Source: Streptomyces ruber
GTDB lineage: Bacteria > Actinomycetota > Actinomycetes > Streptomycetales > Streptomycetaceae
DNA: 64,000 nucleotides
NCBI RefSeq assembly: GCF_014648075.1
Contig: NZ_BMQK01000004.1
Span: 190,048 to 254,047, forward strand
Direction of reading: 5' to 3'
Notes under the pieces: generated by a model
Seen by the model: only the letters and a program-made list of their open reading frames with translations
Database searches by the model: none
Told to the model about the DNA's origin: nothing
In this document: piece by piece, positions 15,735-24,319 of the stretch
Position numbering within the stretch: position 1 is the stretch's first letter
Layout: every line of letters begins with the position of its first letter
Program-made: the position numbers and the translations under genes

Positions 15735-17749
15735 TTCTTACGTCCCCCAAGGGCGATCTGCATGGTCTGGTCGTTGCCCCCGTCCGAGGCCGCCCAGCTC
15801 GGTTTCTGCTGCGGTCCGTGCCCCGGGTGCGGGCCGTGCCCGGCCTGCGGCTCGTAGCTCACGTCGGGGCCCGCCTGGGCGGGCATGGACAGGGTCGGCG
15901 GTACGGCGTCCTGCGGCTGTCCGGGAGCGCCGGTGGTGGCGGACGCGGCGTGCGCTCCGCCCTTCTTCTTCGCCTCCCGCAGCATGTAGCGCCACGCGAA
16001 GATCGGGGACGCGGTGATGAGCAGGGCGAACGTGGCCCAGATGATCATCGCGGGGTGCGAGTTGCCCAGCACGAGACCGGCGGTGATCGAGCCGGCGAAG
16101 ACGAGGATGAACCACCAGTGGATGCGGAACGTCCCGAACAGGGTGTCCGGGCTCGCCGAGTCGCCCTTCGGGGTGACCACGAACTTGCTCTTGCGGCGCA
16201 GCACGGAGTCGAGGAGGGCGCGCGCATACAGCGGTGCCGACAGCGCCGACATCACCATGCCGGCCACACCGCCGGAGCCCTCCGGCTCGTGCGGGGAGAC
16301 GTTGTGCCGGCGGTTCCAGACGTACAGGCCGATCTGGAGCGCCGAGGCGTTGCCGTACAGCATCAGCCACACGGTCGGGTCGATGTTCACGCCCGAGGCG
16401 CCCAGACCCAGGAAGAGCGCGCAGCTCAGCGCGGCCAGGATCCAGTTCAGGGCGGACATCGGGTAGAAGATGATCATCATCGTGTAGTTGAAGAGCTTGC
16501 CCGGGGGCAGTGAGTACCAGCCCTTCCAGTACTGCTTGAGGATCGTCTCGTACGTGCCCCGCGACCAGCGCAGCTGCTGGGTGAAGAAGTCCGTCCAGGC
16601 GCTCGGCCCCTCGCCGACGGCGAGCACGTCGGGGGTGTAGACCGACTTCCACTTCTTCCCCGTGGCCGGGTTCTTGTGGCGGTGGATCTCGAACCCGGTC
16701 GCCATGTCCTCGGTGATCGAGTCGTACAGACCGCCGATCTGCTTGAGCGCCTTGATCCGTACGGCGTTGGAGGTGCCCACGAACATCGGGGAGCCGTAGT
16801 GGTTGCCGGCGCGCTGGATCAGCGCGTGGAAGAGGAACTGCTGCGACTCGGCGGCCTTGGTGATCGGGTTGTCGTAGTTGCCGTAGACCTGCGGGCCGAT
16901 GACGAAGCCGACGTCCGGGTCGCGGAAGAAGCCGAGCATCCGCTCCAGGTAGTTGGGCAGTGGCACGTGGTCGGTGTCCACGGAGGCGAAGTAGTCGTAG
17001 TCGTCGCCGTGGGCGTCCAGCCAGGCGTTGTAGTTGCCGTGCTTGGTCTTGGCGCGGTGCGGGCCCTTGGCCTGGTTCCACTTCGCGACGCCCTTGCGGG
17101 AGAAGTGGTGCACGCCGAGACGCTCGCAGACGGCCTTCACCTCCGGGTCGTCGCCCTCGTCGAGCAGCCAGACGTGCATGAGGCCACGGTGGCGGATCTT
17201 CACCGCGGCCTCCAGCGTCTTCGTCACCATCTCCAGCGGCTCCTTGCCGGGCACGAAGGAGGTGAGGAAGGCCACTCTGGTGCCGGTCTCGGGCACCACG
17301 GGGACCGGGTCGCGGGCGACCAGCGTGGCGTGCGCGTTGGACAGCACGTTCATGCAGCGGAAGAACTCGATCAGGCCGATCGAGACGAGCATCACGACGT
17401 CGAGCGCGGGCAGCCAGTCGAAGGCCGGGTAGTCCCGCTCGGTCCAGTGCTCCGGCTGGAGCAGCCAGAACAGCAGCACGAGGGAGAGCACCGGAGCCGC
17501 GGCCAGCATCAGGGCGACCCGGATGCGGTGCGGCTCCTGCGAGATCAGCGAGCGGTACTGCACCTTGTACGGCTTGCTCGGGTCGGGCTGGGTGAGGGGC
17601 CCCGCGAGCCGGCTGTAGTGCTCGTAGTCGTATCTGGGCAGCGTCTTCTTGATCCTGCGGAACGTGCCGGTCCGGTGCGACGGCACCCGTAGCTGGGTGG
17701 TCTCGGACGGGTCGAAGTCCTTCCGGGCGCCCGTCGGCGTCGACGTCAT
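15731..17749 (-). CDS. cslA: CslA, cellulose synthase-like glycosyltransferase 2
   Basis: The 672-residue membrane GT2 enzyme polymerises a beta-glucan at hyphal tips. N-terminal helices (about 80-101 and 115-130) precede the catalytic domain with VWLLDEGDDPEV, FASVDTDHVPLPNYL (DxD), SITEDMATGFEIH (TED) and FFTQQLRWSRGT (QxxRW). At least four more membrane helices follow, then a Pro/His/Gly-rich cytoplasmic tail (from about 600: GHGPHPGHGPQQ). It overlaps glxA, a pairing diagnostic of Streptomyces. In the family, UDP-glucose is the donor. The 5' leader to the tRNA is over 400 bp, leaving room for developmental promoters. Confidence 0.97.
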   Translation of the reverse strand: MTSTPTGARKDFDPSETTQLRVPSHRTGTFRRIKKTLPRYDYEHYSRLAGPLTQPDPSKPYKVQYRSLISQEPHRIRVALMLAAAPVLSLVLLFWLLQPEHWTERDYPAFDWLPALDVVMLVSIGLIEFFRCMNVLSNAHATLVARDPVPVVPETGTRVAFLTSFVPGKEPLEMVTKTLEAAVKIRHRGLMHVWLLDEGDDPEVKAVCERLGVHHFSRKGVAKWNQAKGPHRAKTKHGNYNAWLDAHGDDYDYFASVDTDHVPLPNYLERMLGFFRDPDVGFVIGPQVYGNYDNPITKAAESQQFLFHALIQRAGNHYGSPMFVGTSNAVRIKALKQIGGLYDSITEDMATGFEIHRHKNPATGKKWKSVYTPDVLAVGEGPSAWTDFFTQQLRWSRGTYETILKQYWKGWYSLPPGKLFNYTMMIIFYPMSALNWILAALSCALFLGLGASGVNIDPTVWLMLYGNASALQIGLYVWNRRHNVSPHEPEGSGGVAGMVMSALSAPLYARALLDSVLRRKSKFVVTPKGDSASPDTLFGTFRIHWWFILVFAGSITAGLVLGNSHPAMIIWATFALLITASPIFAWRYMLREAKKKGGAHAASATTGAPGQPQDAVPPTLSMPAQAGPDVSYEPQAGHGPHPGHGPQQKPSWAASDGGNDQTMQIALGGRKK

Positions 17750-18194
17750 GAGTCATCCCCCCGCACGCACGGTCAATGCGTGGTCGTCGGTCCTCCGTCC
17801 GAGCGGTCCCCCTCGACCGGCACGGACGTATCAGTGGCGGGTCGGTGTCGCCATGTCATCTCCACCATAGAGACACAGGACGCCGACCTTCCGGTTGCAT
17901 GATGCCCCCCTCGGCATCCGTTCATGAACGGGGGTCCCCGCTTCCCCCGATGGCCGAATCCGGCCCAAGCCCCCCAACTGCCCTGTATCCGCAGTCTCTT
18001 ACGGCCCAGGGTTCTACGGCGTTCATCATGATCGCAAGATGGGATACCAGGTGTTTACCGGTCATACGCGCACATTGGGATACCGGAATGCGCACTATCG
18101 GGCAGGTACGTGCTCGACGGTGTCGTACGCCTGTTCCTTGAGTGGTGTTCTGTTCTAACGGTGGGCATCTGTGGGTGTGGCTGAGCCGTATATA
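17750..18194. other. cslA upstream region
   Basis: These 445 bp contain no supported gene. They include the cslA promoter. The AT-richer part (about 18000-18190) has TTACGG, ATGATCGCAAGATGGGATACC and GGGATACCGG direct copies (the 8-mer GGGATACC occurs twice, about 18042 and 18077). Confidence 0.5.
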
Positions 18195-18232
18195 CGAAAG
18201 AGACCCCCCGCTTCGACGGGAGGCCTCTTTCG
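18194..18232 (-). terminator. Terminator of tRNA-Lys copy 1
   Basis: ACGAAAGAG(A)CCCCCCG pairs with CGGGAGGCCTCTTTCGT around CTTCGA, with minor mismatches. It lies 7 bp past the 3' end of the tRNA on the minus strand. Confidence 0.8.
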
Positions 18233-18238
18233 TGTCGT

Positions 18239-18311
18239 GCGCCGCCAGGGACTCGAACCCCGGACCCGCTGATTAAGAGTCAGCTGCTCTAACCAACTGA
18301 GCTAGCGGCGC
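18239..18311 (-). tRNA. tRNA-Lys (CTT), copy 1
   Basis: The minus strand reads GCGCCGCTAGCTCAGTTGG at the 5' end, the anticodon loop CTCTTAA (anticodon CTT) and GGTTCGAGTCC in the T arm; the acceptor stem GCGCCGC/GCGGCGC closes perfectly. The length is 73 nt and CCA is not encoded. The same sequence recurs at 21746 and 35252. Confidence 0.97.
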
Positions 18312-18552
18312 CTGCTGACGGAAGAACTCTACCCGATACCGCGCGGTGCTCCCGACCACGGCCCCCGGTCGGCCGCCGGCGCCGATCTCCGGCGTACGCC
18401 GCCGGGCGGCGCCGTACATCATTCGGACCGTCAGCATGCGACATCCGGCCACCGTTGAGAAACTGGCGACCGTGCAGCAGCGCGGACATTCCCATCCGGA
18501 ACACGAGGCGGAACACAGGGCGGAACACGAGCCGGAACACGAGGGCGGTCGC

Positions 18553-19734
18553 ATGGAGACTCCGGCATTCGAGGAGAGTGATCCCGCCGGCGGCTGCGCG
18601 TGCCCCGGGTGCGTGCTCGGGCGACGCGTCCCGCCGTGTTCCGCCGCGCCGGCGGGTACCGGCCGGTCCACGGCCCGGAGCGCCCTCGTGCTGGCCGTGG
18701 CGGCGGGCATCGCCCTGGGAGCAGGGCACTGCGGACCGGCCGTGGCCGTGCACGCGCCCGCCGAACCAGGTGTTCCCGCAGGTGATGGGCCTGGTACGCC
18801 GCAGGGGCAGAAGGAGCCGCTGCATGGTCCGGCCGGTCGTCCGGCGTCCGTGGGAACCCCGGCGCCGGTGGTCGATCCGCCGGCGACCACCCGGACCGAC
18901 ATCATCAACCGGGCGCAGACCTGGGTCACCGAGCAGGTCCCGTACAGCATGACCGCATATCGGCCGGACGGATACCGGCAGGACTGCTCGGGTTATGTGT
19001 CGATGGCCTGGAATCTCGGCCTGAACGAATGGACGGGCTCGCTCGCCGCCTACGGAGATCCGATTTCCCGGGACGAGCTGCAACCCGGCGACATTCTCCT
19101 CTTCCACAACCCGGAGGATCCGCAGAACGGTTCGCACGTGGTGATTTTCGGTGGCTGGACGGACTACACGCACACGCATTACATCGCCTACGAACAGACC
19201 CGCCCGCACACCCGGAAGCAGTCCACACCCTATGCCTACTGGAGCAATTCGGAGCGTTATGTGCCGTACCGCTACAAGGGGCTGGTGCCGGGCGGCGCGG
19301 GAGCCGGGACGGTACCGGCGGGCGCGGGGGGCGCACCGGAGCCGGAGGGGGCGGGGACCGCTCACTTCCCGGGCGTCCCCGCTTTCGGGAACGGCGCGCA
19401 CGACGGCCATGTGACCGGGCCGGGGCGCATGCTCGTACGGCGGGGCGGGACACGCTCCCACACCACCGGTCCCGGGCCCCGCGGGGCCGGGCGCCCGGAG
19501 CCCTACCCGGGACGTGGGATGTTCCGGCCGGGCGCGGTCAACCACCATGTGGACCGGCTGGGGAGACGGCTGGTCGAGAAGGGGTTCGGCCGGTACTACG
19601 CCACGGGGCCGGGCCGGCGCTGGAGCGAGGCGGACCGGCGGAACGTGGCGGCGTTCCAGCGGGCTCAGGGGTGGCGGGGCGCGGCGGCGGACGGTTATCC
19701 GGGGCCGGAGACCTGGCGCCGGCTCTTCTCATGA
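18553..19734 (+). CDS. Secreted NlpC/P60-like peptidoglycan hydrolase with PG-binding-type C-terminus
   Basis: The 393-residue protein starts with METPAFEESDPAGGCACPGC, a short Cys-containing cytoplasmic head, then an export helix (SALVLAVAAGIALGAG, about 40-56). The catalytic NlpC/P60-like domain (about 115-240) shows the Cys in YRQDCSGYVSMAW, the His in NGSHVVIFGGW and a later polar residue in HYIAYEQTRPH. A Gly/Pro-rich linker leads to a C-terminal peptidoglycan-binding-like domain (ADRRNVAAFQRAQGWRG, DGYPGPETWRRLF). It should cut cell-wall peptides. It is 46 bp ahead of the SPFH gene and likely co-transcribed with it. An earlier ATG at 18436 would add 39 residues with His/Glu repeats (EHEAEHRAEHE). 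Confidence 0.82.
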   Translation: METPAFEESDPAGGCACPGCVLGRRVPPCSAAPAGTGRSTARSALVLAVAAGIALGAGHCGPAVAVHAPAEPGVPAGDGPGTPQGQKEPLHGPAGRPASVGTPAPVVDPPATTRTDIINRAQTWVTEQVPYSMTAYRPDGYRQDCSGYVSMAWNLGLNEWTGSLAAYGDPISRDELQPGDILLFHNPEDPQNGSHVVIFGGWTDYTHTHYIAYEQTRPHTRKQSTPYAYWSNSERYVPYRYKGLVPGGAGAGTVPAGAGGAPEPEGAGTAHFPGVPAFGNGAHDGHVTGPGRMLVRRGGTRSHTTGPGPRGAGRPEPYPGRGMFRPGAVNHHVDRLGRRLVEKGFGRYYATGPGRRWSEADRRNVAAFQRAQGWRGAAADGYPGPETWRRLFS

Positions 19735-19780
19735 CGGCACGTTTCGCCCCGCGCGTCCCGCGCGGTGGCTGGAGGCACGG

Positions 19781-20920
19781 ATGAGTTCGACGACTGCGCA
19801 GACGCCGGAGCCGGAGGGCTTCGCCCGACCGGCCCGGCTCATCCACACCGAGGGAACCACCGAGATCCCCGTGCACCTGCTCTTCCGCGACGAGCCCGAC
19901 CCGGTGTCCGTACCGGTCGCCCCCGCCGTGGTGGGGCGGCGGGGCACGGGGGAGCAGCCGCGGGTACGGCCCGGGCCGGTGCGGGCCGAACCCGAGTCTC
20001 CCGCCGACTCCGGTTCCATCCTGGTGGAGCGCCCGGCACGGGTGCTGCCCGGTGCGGCGGGCGTGCTGGTCGGGGTCTGCGGGGTGGCCGGATGCGCGCT
20101 CACCTCCTGGTGGGCGGGGATGCTGCCGGGGCTGGCCCTGGCGGCGGCGCGGCTGCCCGCTCCGGCGGACCCCGGGCTGGGGCCGGCCCAGTGGGCCGCG
20201 TACGCCGGGTCCGGGGCGCTCGCTCTGTTCGGCTTCGGCGGGCTGGCGCGGGGCCGGACCGGACGCGCCTGGGTGCTCGGGCTGTTCGGGCGGTACCGCG
20301 GGACCGTGCGGCGTACGGGGCTCATGTGGCTGAACCCGCTGTTCCTGCGCCGCCGGGTCGACGTCCGGCTGCGGCACTGGCGCAGCGAGCCGATGCCGGC
20401 GGTCGACGCCAACGGGGTCGAACTGCGGGTCGTCGTGCTCGTCGCCTGGCGGGTGCGGGACACCGCGCTGGCGGTGCTCGGGACCGAGGACCACGAGCGG
20501 TACCTGCGGGAGTGCGTGGAGGCGGCGCTGTCCCGGGTGCTCGCGCGGCTGCCGGCGGACGTACCGCCGGCCGCCATCGTCAGGGACATGACCCTGCGCA
20601 ACACGGAGGCGGTGGGCGAGCGGCTGACGCGGCTGGTGGCGGCGGACGCGGCGGCGGTCGGGCTGCAGGTGTTCTCCGTGCAGCCGACCCGCATCGCGTA
20701 CGCGCCGGAGGTGGCCGCCGTCATGCAGCGACGCCGGATCGCCGCGCTCGACGCCCAGCACCGGGACACGGTGCTCACCTCGGTCGTCGACTCGGTCGAG
20801 GACACCGTGACCAGGCTCACCACGCGCGGCCTGGTGGAGCTGGACGACTACGAGCGCAAGGCGCTGGTCAAGGACCTCACGGTGGCGTTCTGGACGGGGC
20901 GCGGCGAGCCCACGGCGTGA
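19781..20920 (+). CDS. SPFH/band-7 (flotillin-like) membrane protein
   Basis: The 379-residue protein has a polar N-terminus (IHTEGTTEIPVHLLFRDEP), two membrane segments (AAGVLVGVCGVAGCALTSWWAG, AAYAGSGALALFGFGGLA; about 93-160) and an SPFH domain (about 165-370). Its marks are LFGRYRGTVRRTGLMWLNPL, EPMPAVDANGVELRVVVLVAWRVRD, YLRECVEAALSRVLARL and GLQVFSVQPTRIAYAPEVAAVMQRRR. SPFH proteins form oligomeric scaffolds at the membrane and organise microdomains. GGAGG sits 7 nt before ATG 19781. With the NlpC/P60-like gene before it and the LPMO gene after, it may scaffold tip wall-remodelling enzymes; that is inference from neighbours. Confidence 0.85.
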   Translation: MSSTTAQTPEPEGFARPARLIHTEGTTEIPVHLLFRDEPDPVSVPVAPAVVGRRGTGEQPRVRPGPVRAEPESPADSGSILVERPARVLPGAAGVLVGVCGVAGCALTSWWAGMLPGLALAAARLPAPADPGLGPAQWAAYAGSGALALFGFGGLARGRTGRAWVLGLFGRYRGTVRRTGLMWLNPLFLRRRVDVRLRHWRSEPMPAVDANGVELRVVVLVAWRVRDTALAVLGTEDHERYLRECVEAALSRVLARLPADVPPAAIVRDMTLRNTEAVGERLTRLVAADAAAVGLQVFSVQPTRIAYAPEVAAVMQRRRIAALDAQHRDTVLTSVVDSVEDTVTRLTTRGLVELDDYERKALVKDLTVAFWTGRGEPTA

Positions 20921-20984
20921 GAGACCTGTGACGTGAACCTGTGAAATTGGTATGGACATGTTCAACACGCGGTAATACCGTGAG

Positions 20985-21000
20985 CTTGGTCTAGACCTGG
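20985..21000. promoter_or_regulatory. DasR responsive element (dre) before the LPMO gene
   Basis: The perfect palindrome GGTCTAGACC (20988-20997) is the core of the DasR consensus ACTGGTCTAGACCACT; flanks here are CTT and TGG. It is about 75 bp before the start codon of a chitin-active LPMO gene, a class known to be controlled by DasR. A weaker half-similar sequence, TTGGTATGGACATG, lies at 20947. Confidence 0.8.
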
Positions 21001-21073
21001 GTGCTCAGTCGCCCGATCCTCCGCATCGATGCACGCACGGCTCAGGGAACCCCCACACGTTCAGGAGCGCAGC

Positions 21074-21676
21074 ATGCGTCAGAAGACCAAGTGGTCGGCG
21101 GCCGTCGTCGGCCTCGCCACCACGGGAGCCCTCATGGTCTCCAGTGGCGGCGCGAGCAGTCACGGCTACACCGACCTGCCCGTCAGCCGGCAGAAGTTCT
21201 GCCAGAACGGCACCGTGGCCAACTGCGGGAACATCCAGTGGGAGCCGCAGAGTGTCGAGGGGCCGAAGGGCTTCCCGGCCGCGGGTCCGGCCGACGGCCA
21301 GCTCTGCTCCGCCGGGCTCGGCCAGTTCAACCAGCTGAACTCGCCCACCAAGCCCGACGGCGGTGCCTGGCCGACCACCAAGGTGACCGGCGGGCAGAAC
21401 TACACGTTCCGGTGGCAGCTCACGGCGTCGCACTCGACGACCGACTTCAAGTACTACATCACCAAGAACGGCTGGAACCAGAACCGCGCGCTCACCCGTG
21501 CCGACCTGGAGCTCACGCCGTTCCTGACCGTCCCCTACAGCGGCCGCCCGCCCTACACGATCTCGCACAGCGGCGCGCTGCCCACCGGCAAGAGCGGTCA
21601 CCACGTGATCCTCGGTGTGTGGACGATCGCTGACACGGGCAACGCGTTCTACGCCTGCTCCGACGTCACCTTCTGA
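21074..21676 (+). CDS. AA10 lytic polysaccharide monooxygenase (chitin/cellulose-binding)
   Basis: The 200-residue secreted copper enzyme has a signal peptide of about 29 residues ending ...SSGGASS, so that mature residue 1 is the His of HGYTDLPVSRQKFC. This N-terminal His with H in WQLTASHSTTDF forms the histidine brace. DGGAWPTTKVTGGQNYTFRW, KYYITKNGWN, SGHHVILGVWTIADTGNAFYAC are family blocks, with Cys pairs. AA10 enzymes oxidatively cleave chitin or cellulose. The start ATG 21074 follows GGAGCG. The gene corresponds to the small chitin-binding protein Chb-type genes and carries a dre box upstream. The substrate cannot be told from sequence alone. Confidence 0.93.
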   Translation: MRQKTKWSAAVVGLATTGALMVSSGGASSHGYTDLPVSRQKFCQNGTVANCGNIQWEPQSVEGPKGFPAAGPADGQLCSAGLGQFNQLNSPTKPDGGAWPTTKVTGGQNYTFRWQLTASHSTTDFKYYITKNGWNQNRALTRADLELTPFLTVPYSGRPPYTISHSGALPTGKSGHHVILGVWTIADTGNAFYACSDVTF

Positions 21677-21704
21677 ACGTCCTGATCACTTTCGTTCCGA
21701 ACGC

Positions 21705-21740
21705 CCGAAGGGCTCCCCACCCAGGTGAGGAGCCCTTCGG
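21705..21740. terminator. Shared terminator of LPMO gene and tRNA-Lys copy 2
   Basis: CCGAAGGGCTCC and its exact complement form a 12-bp stem with a 12-nt loop. It lies between the LPMO stop (plus) and the 3' end of the convergent tRNA (minus), 5 bp away. Confidence 0.9.
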
Positions 21741-21745
21741 GCGGT

Positions 21746-21818
21746 GCGCCGCCAGGGACTCGAACCCCGGACCCGCTGATTAAGAGTCAGCTGCTCTAAC
21801 CAACTGAGCTAGCGGCGC
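21746..21818 (-). tRNA. tRNA-Lys (CTT), copy 2
   Basis: This 73-nt gene is identical in sequence to the copies at 18239 and 35252, with anticodon CTT in the loop CTCTTAA and no encoded CCA. Confidence 0.97.
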
Positions 21819-21936
21819 ATGACTCTCGCCTTCCGCTCTCGCGTTCGGCGGCAAAAGAAATACTACCTGGTCCGCAAGGGTGCTCCGAACCATCCGCCCG
21901 CCCACCCGCCCCCGTACGCCGTCCGGGCGGGCCGGG

Positions 21937-22695
21937 CTAGATCGTCAGGGACAGCAGCACCGGCGTGGCCCCCCGGTTCAGCGTGTCCGCGGCCTGCCGC
22001 AGCCGGTGCGCGTGCTGGACCGGCAGGGAGAGGGCGAGGCAGCCGACGGCGGAGCCGGCCGTGAGGGGGACGGCCGCGCAGACCGTGCCGACCGCGTACT
22101 CCTGGAGATCGAGCACCGGGACCGTGGGCCGCTGTGCGTCCAGGGTGGTGAGCAGCAGCCGCTCGCTGGTGATCGTGCGGGAGGTGAGACGGGTCGGCCG
22201 GTGCCGGGAGAGGTGGTCGCGGCGGCCGTTCAGGTCGAGCTGTCCGAGCAGGCTCTTGCCGATCGCGCTGGCGTGGGCGGCCGAGCGGAAGTCGAACCAC
22301 TCGTTGACCGCCGGGGCCGTGGGGCTCTCCGCGCAGCTCGTGACGCTGATCTCACCGTCGACGTACCGGCTGACGTAGACGGCGGCGCCCAGCGAGTCGC
22401 GCAGCCGCTCCAGGGTCTGCTGGAGCCTGTCCCGCAGGGAGCGGTCCCGCTGGTGGACGGAGCCCAGCCGGCCGAGGGCGTCCCCGGCGACGTACGCGCC
22501 GTCGGCGGTCTGCTCGACGTACCCCTCGCGCCGCAGCATCCGCAGCAGGGAGGCCAGCCGCTCGCCGCCCATGCCGGTCCGGCGGCTCAGTTCCGCGTCC
22601 ATGACGCCGGTGGAGCGTCGTGTCACCGTCTCCAGGACGCGCAGCGCGTCCTGGGCCGAGTGGTACGGCGCGGTCGGCTCGTGCTTGAGCGTCAC
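21937..22695 (-). CDS. IclR-family transcriptional regulator
   Basis: The 252-residue protein has an N-terminal winged helix (DALRVLETVTRRSTGVMDAELSRRTGMGGERLASLLRMLRREGYVEQ) and an IclR effector domain with EWFDFRSAAHASAIGKSLL, DLQEYAVGTVCAAVPLTAGSAVGCLALSLPVQHAHRL. The A-x-A-x-GKSLL motif is diagnostic of the effector pocket. The GTG at 22695 (VTLKHEP) was chosen because GCAGGGGGCACC precedes it. It is 200 bp downstream of the ehuA end on the same strand but probably its own unit. It might control ehuBCDA; no evidence beyond position. Confidence 0.87.
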   Translation of the reverse strand: MTLKHEPTAPYHSAQDALRVLETVTRRSTGVMDAELSRRTGMGGERLASLLRMLRREGYVEQTADGAYVAGDALGRLGSVHQRDRSLRDRLQQTLERLRDSLGAAVYVSRYVDGEISVTSCAESPTAPAVNEWFDFRSAAHASAIGKSLLGQLDLNGRRDHLSRHRPTRLTSRTITSERLLLTTLDAQRPTVPVLDLQEYAVGTVCAAVPLTAGSAVGCLALSLPVQHAHRLRQAADTLNRGATPVLLSLTI

Positions 22696-22893
22696 GGTGC
22701 CCCCTGCGTCTCGGGCCCTTTTCGGACAGCTTGCCGCCTCCACGATACGGGCCGGGGGGTGGGCGGGGAGGGGGTGTTCGAGGAAAATCCGCGAACATCA
22801 CGGGCCCCTCAACAGGGGCGCAGGCACGCTGGCATATGCCAGAGTCATGAACCAGCGTGCCGACCTCGGCCGTTCCCCGCGTACGCCCTGTGA

Positions 22894-23679
22894 TCAGAGC
22901 ACCGCGCTGAGAAATTCCCTCGTCCGGTCACGCTCCGGCTCGGTGAAGATTTTCTCCGGCGGACCCGATTCGATGACCCGGCCGGAATCGAACATCAGAA
23001 CCTGATCGGAGATGTCCCGGGCGAAGTTCATCTCGTGCGTCACACAGAGCATCGTGATGTCGGTGGAGCGGGCGATGTCCCGCAGCACGTCGAGGACGCC
23101 CGCGACGAGCTCCGGGTCCAGCGCGGAGGTCACCTCGTCCAGGAGCAGTACCTGGGGCCGCATGGCCAGCGCCCGCGCGATGGCGACCCGCTGCTGCTGG
23201 CCGCCGGAGAGCTGGGTGGGGCGGGCGTCGCACTTGTCGGCCAGGCCCACCATCTCGAGCAGTCCCCTGGCCCGCTCCGCCGCCTCGTCCTTGGACATGC
23301 CGAGCACGGTGACCGGCGCCTCGGTGATGTTGCGCAGCACCGACATGTTCGGGAACAGGTTGAACTGCTGGAAGACCATCCCGATCTTCTTGCGGACCTC
23401 GCGGACCTCCTTGTCGGAGGCCGGGAACAGTCTCTGCCCGTCGACCGTGATCGTGCCCTCGTCGGGCTTGAGCAGGGTCATCAGCAGGCGCAGGATCGTC
23501 GTCTTGCCGGAGCCGGACGGCCCGATCAGGGTGACGTGCTTGCCGGCGTCCACCGAGAAGTCGAGGTGGTCGAGGACGGTGTTGTCCCCGAACCGCTTGG
23601 TGACCTGCTCCAGGCGGATCAGCTCGGAGGAGGACTCCACGGTGTTCGTCTCGGGGGTGGGGCGGGTCTCAATGGACAA
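22894..23679 (-). CDS. ehuA: EhuA-like ABC transporter ATPase (ectoine/hydroxyectoine uptake)
   Basis: The 261-residue ATPase of the polar amino-acid/ectoine type has Walker A GPSGSGKTT, Q-loop VFQQFNLFPNM, signature LSGGQQQRVAIARAL, Walker B VLLLDEVTSALD and the H-loop VTHEMNFARDISD. It energises import by EhuC and EhuD of a ligand delivered by EhuB. It overlaps ehuD by 11 bp. The four-gene order B-C-D-A fits the ectoine/hydroxyectoine transporter of actinobacteria; glutamine or other amino-acid transporters share the family, so the ligand rests on the whole set. Confidence 0.88.
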   Translation of the reverse strand: MSIETRPTPETNTVESSSELIRLEQVTKRFGDNTVLDHLDFSVDAGKHVTLIGPSGSGKTTILRLLMTLLKPDEGTITVDGQRLFPASDKEVREVRKKIGMVFQQFNLFPNMSVLRNITEAPVTVLGMSKDEAAERARGLLEMVGLADKCDARPTQLSGGQQQRVAIARALAMRPQVLLLDEVTSALDPELVAGVLDVLRDIARSTDITMLCVTHEMNFARDISDQVLMFDSGRVIESGPPEKIFTEPERDRTREFLSAVL

Positions 23680-24319
23680 GGCGACGCTCCAGGGCTCGCA
23701 GGAGAAGGGAGGCCAGGTAGGACAGGACGACGAAGGCCACGCCGATCACCGTCAGGGGCTCGGTGAACTGGAAGTTCGCTTGCGAGAACAGCCGCGCCTC
23801 GCCGAGCATCTCCAGCACGGTGATCGCCATCAGCAGCGGCGTGTCCTTGAGCATGGAGATCACGTAGTTGCCGAGGGCGGGCACCACGCGGCGGACGGCC
23901 TGCGGCAGGATCACCGCGGTCCAGGTCCGCCGCAGCGGCAGGTTCAGCGCCGTCGCGGCCTCCCACTGGCCGACCGGCACCGCCTCGATGCCGGCCCGGT
24001 AGACCTGCATCGTGTACGTCGAGTAGTGCAGCCCGATGCCGACCACGCCCGTCGTCATCGCCGAGGCGGTCACACCCCACTCCGGCAGCACGTAGAAGAG
24101 GAAGAACAGCTGCACCAGCAGCGGCGTGTTCCGTACGAACTCGGTGACCGCGCCGACCGGCCAGGTCACCCAGCGGCTCGGCACCCGCATCAGCAGGGCC
24201 CACACCAGGCCCAGGACGAAGGAGATCAGCGAGCCGACCACCAGGATCTGCAGGGTGACCAGCAGCCCGTCCCAGAAATGGGGCATGAAGTCGGAGACCG
24301 CACTCCAGTTCCAGTTCAT
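23669..24319 (-). CDS. ehuD: EhuD-like ABC permease
   Basis: The 216-residue inner-membrane permease has about five helices. The EAA-type loop EAATALNLPLRRTWTAVILPQAVRRVVPALGNYVISMLKDTPL contacts the ATPase. It belongs to the HisM/GlnP family. It starts in an ATGA overlap with ehuC, so the subunits are made together. Confidence 0.88.
   Translation of the reverse strand: MNWNWSAVSDFMPHFWDGLLVTLQILVVGSLISFVLGLVWALLMRVPSRWVTWPVGAVTEFVRNTPLLVQLFFLFYVLPEWGVTASAMTTGVVGIGLHYSTYTMQVYRAGIEAVPVGQWEAATALNLPLRRTWTAVILPQAVRRVVPALGNYVISMLKDTPLLMAITVLEMLGEARLFSQANFQFTEPLTVIGVAFVVLSYLASLLLRALERRLVH

Noticed and set aside
18346..18552. Upstream N-terminal extension of the NlpC/P60-like gene
   Set aside because: The His/Glu repeats would precede the usual METPAFEE-type start, and the ATG at 18436 has a poor ribosome-binding site; kept only as an alternative.
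18930..18960. Possible frameshift or pseudogene in the NlpC/P60-like domain
   Set aside because: The reading frame is continuous through the Cys and His motifs and matches the expected order.
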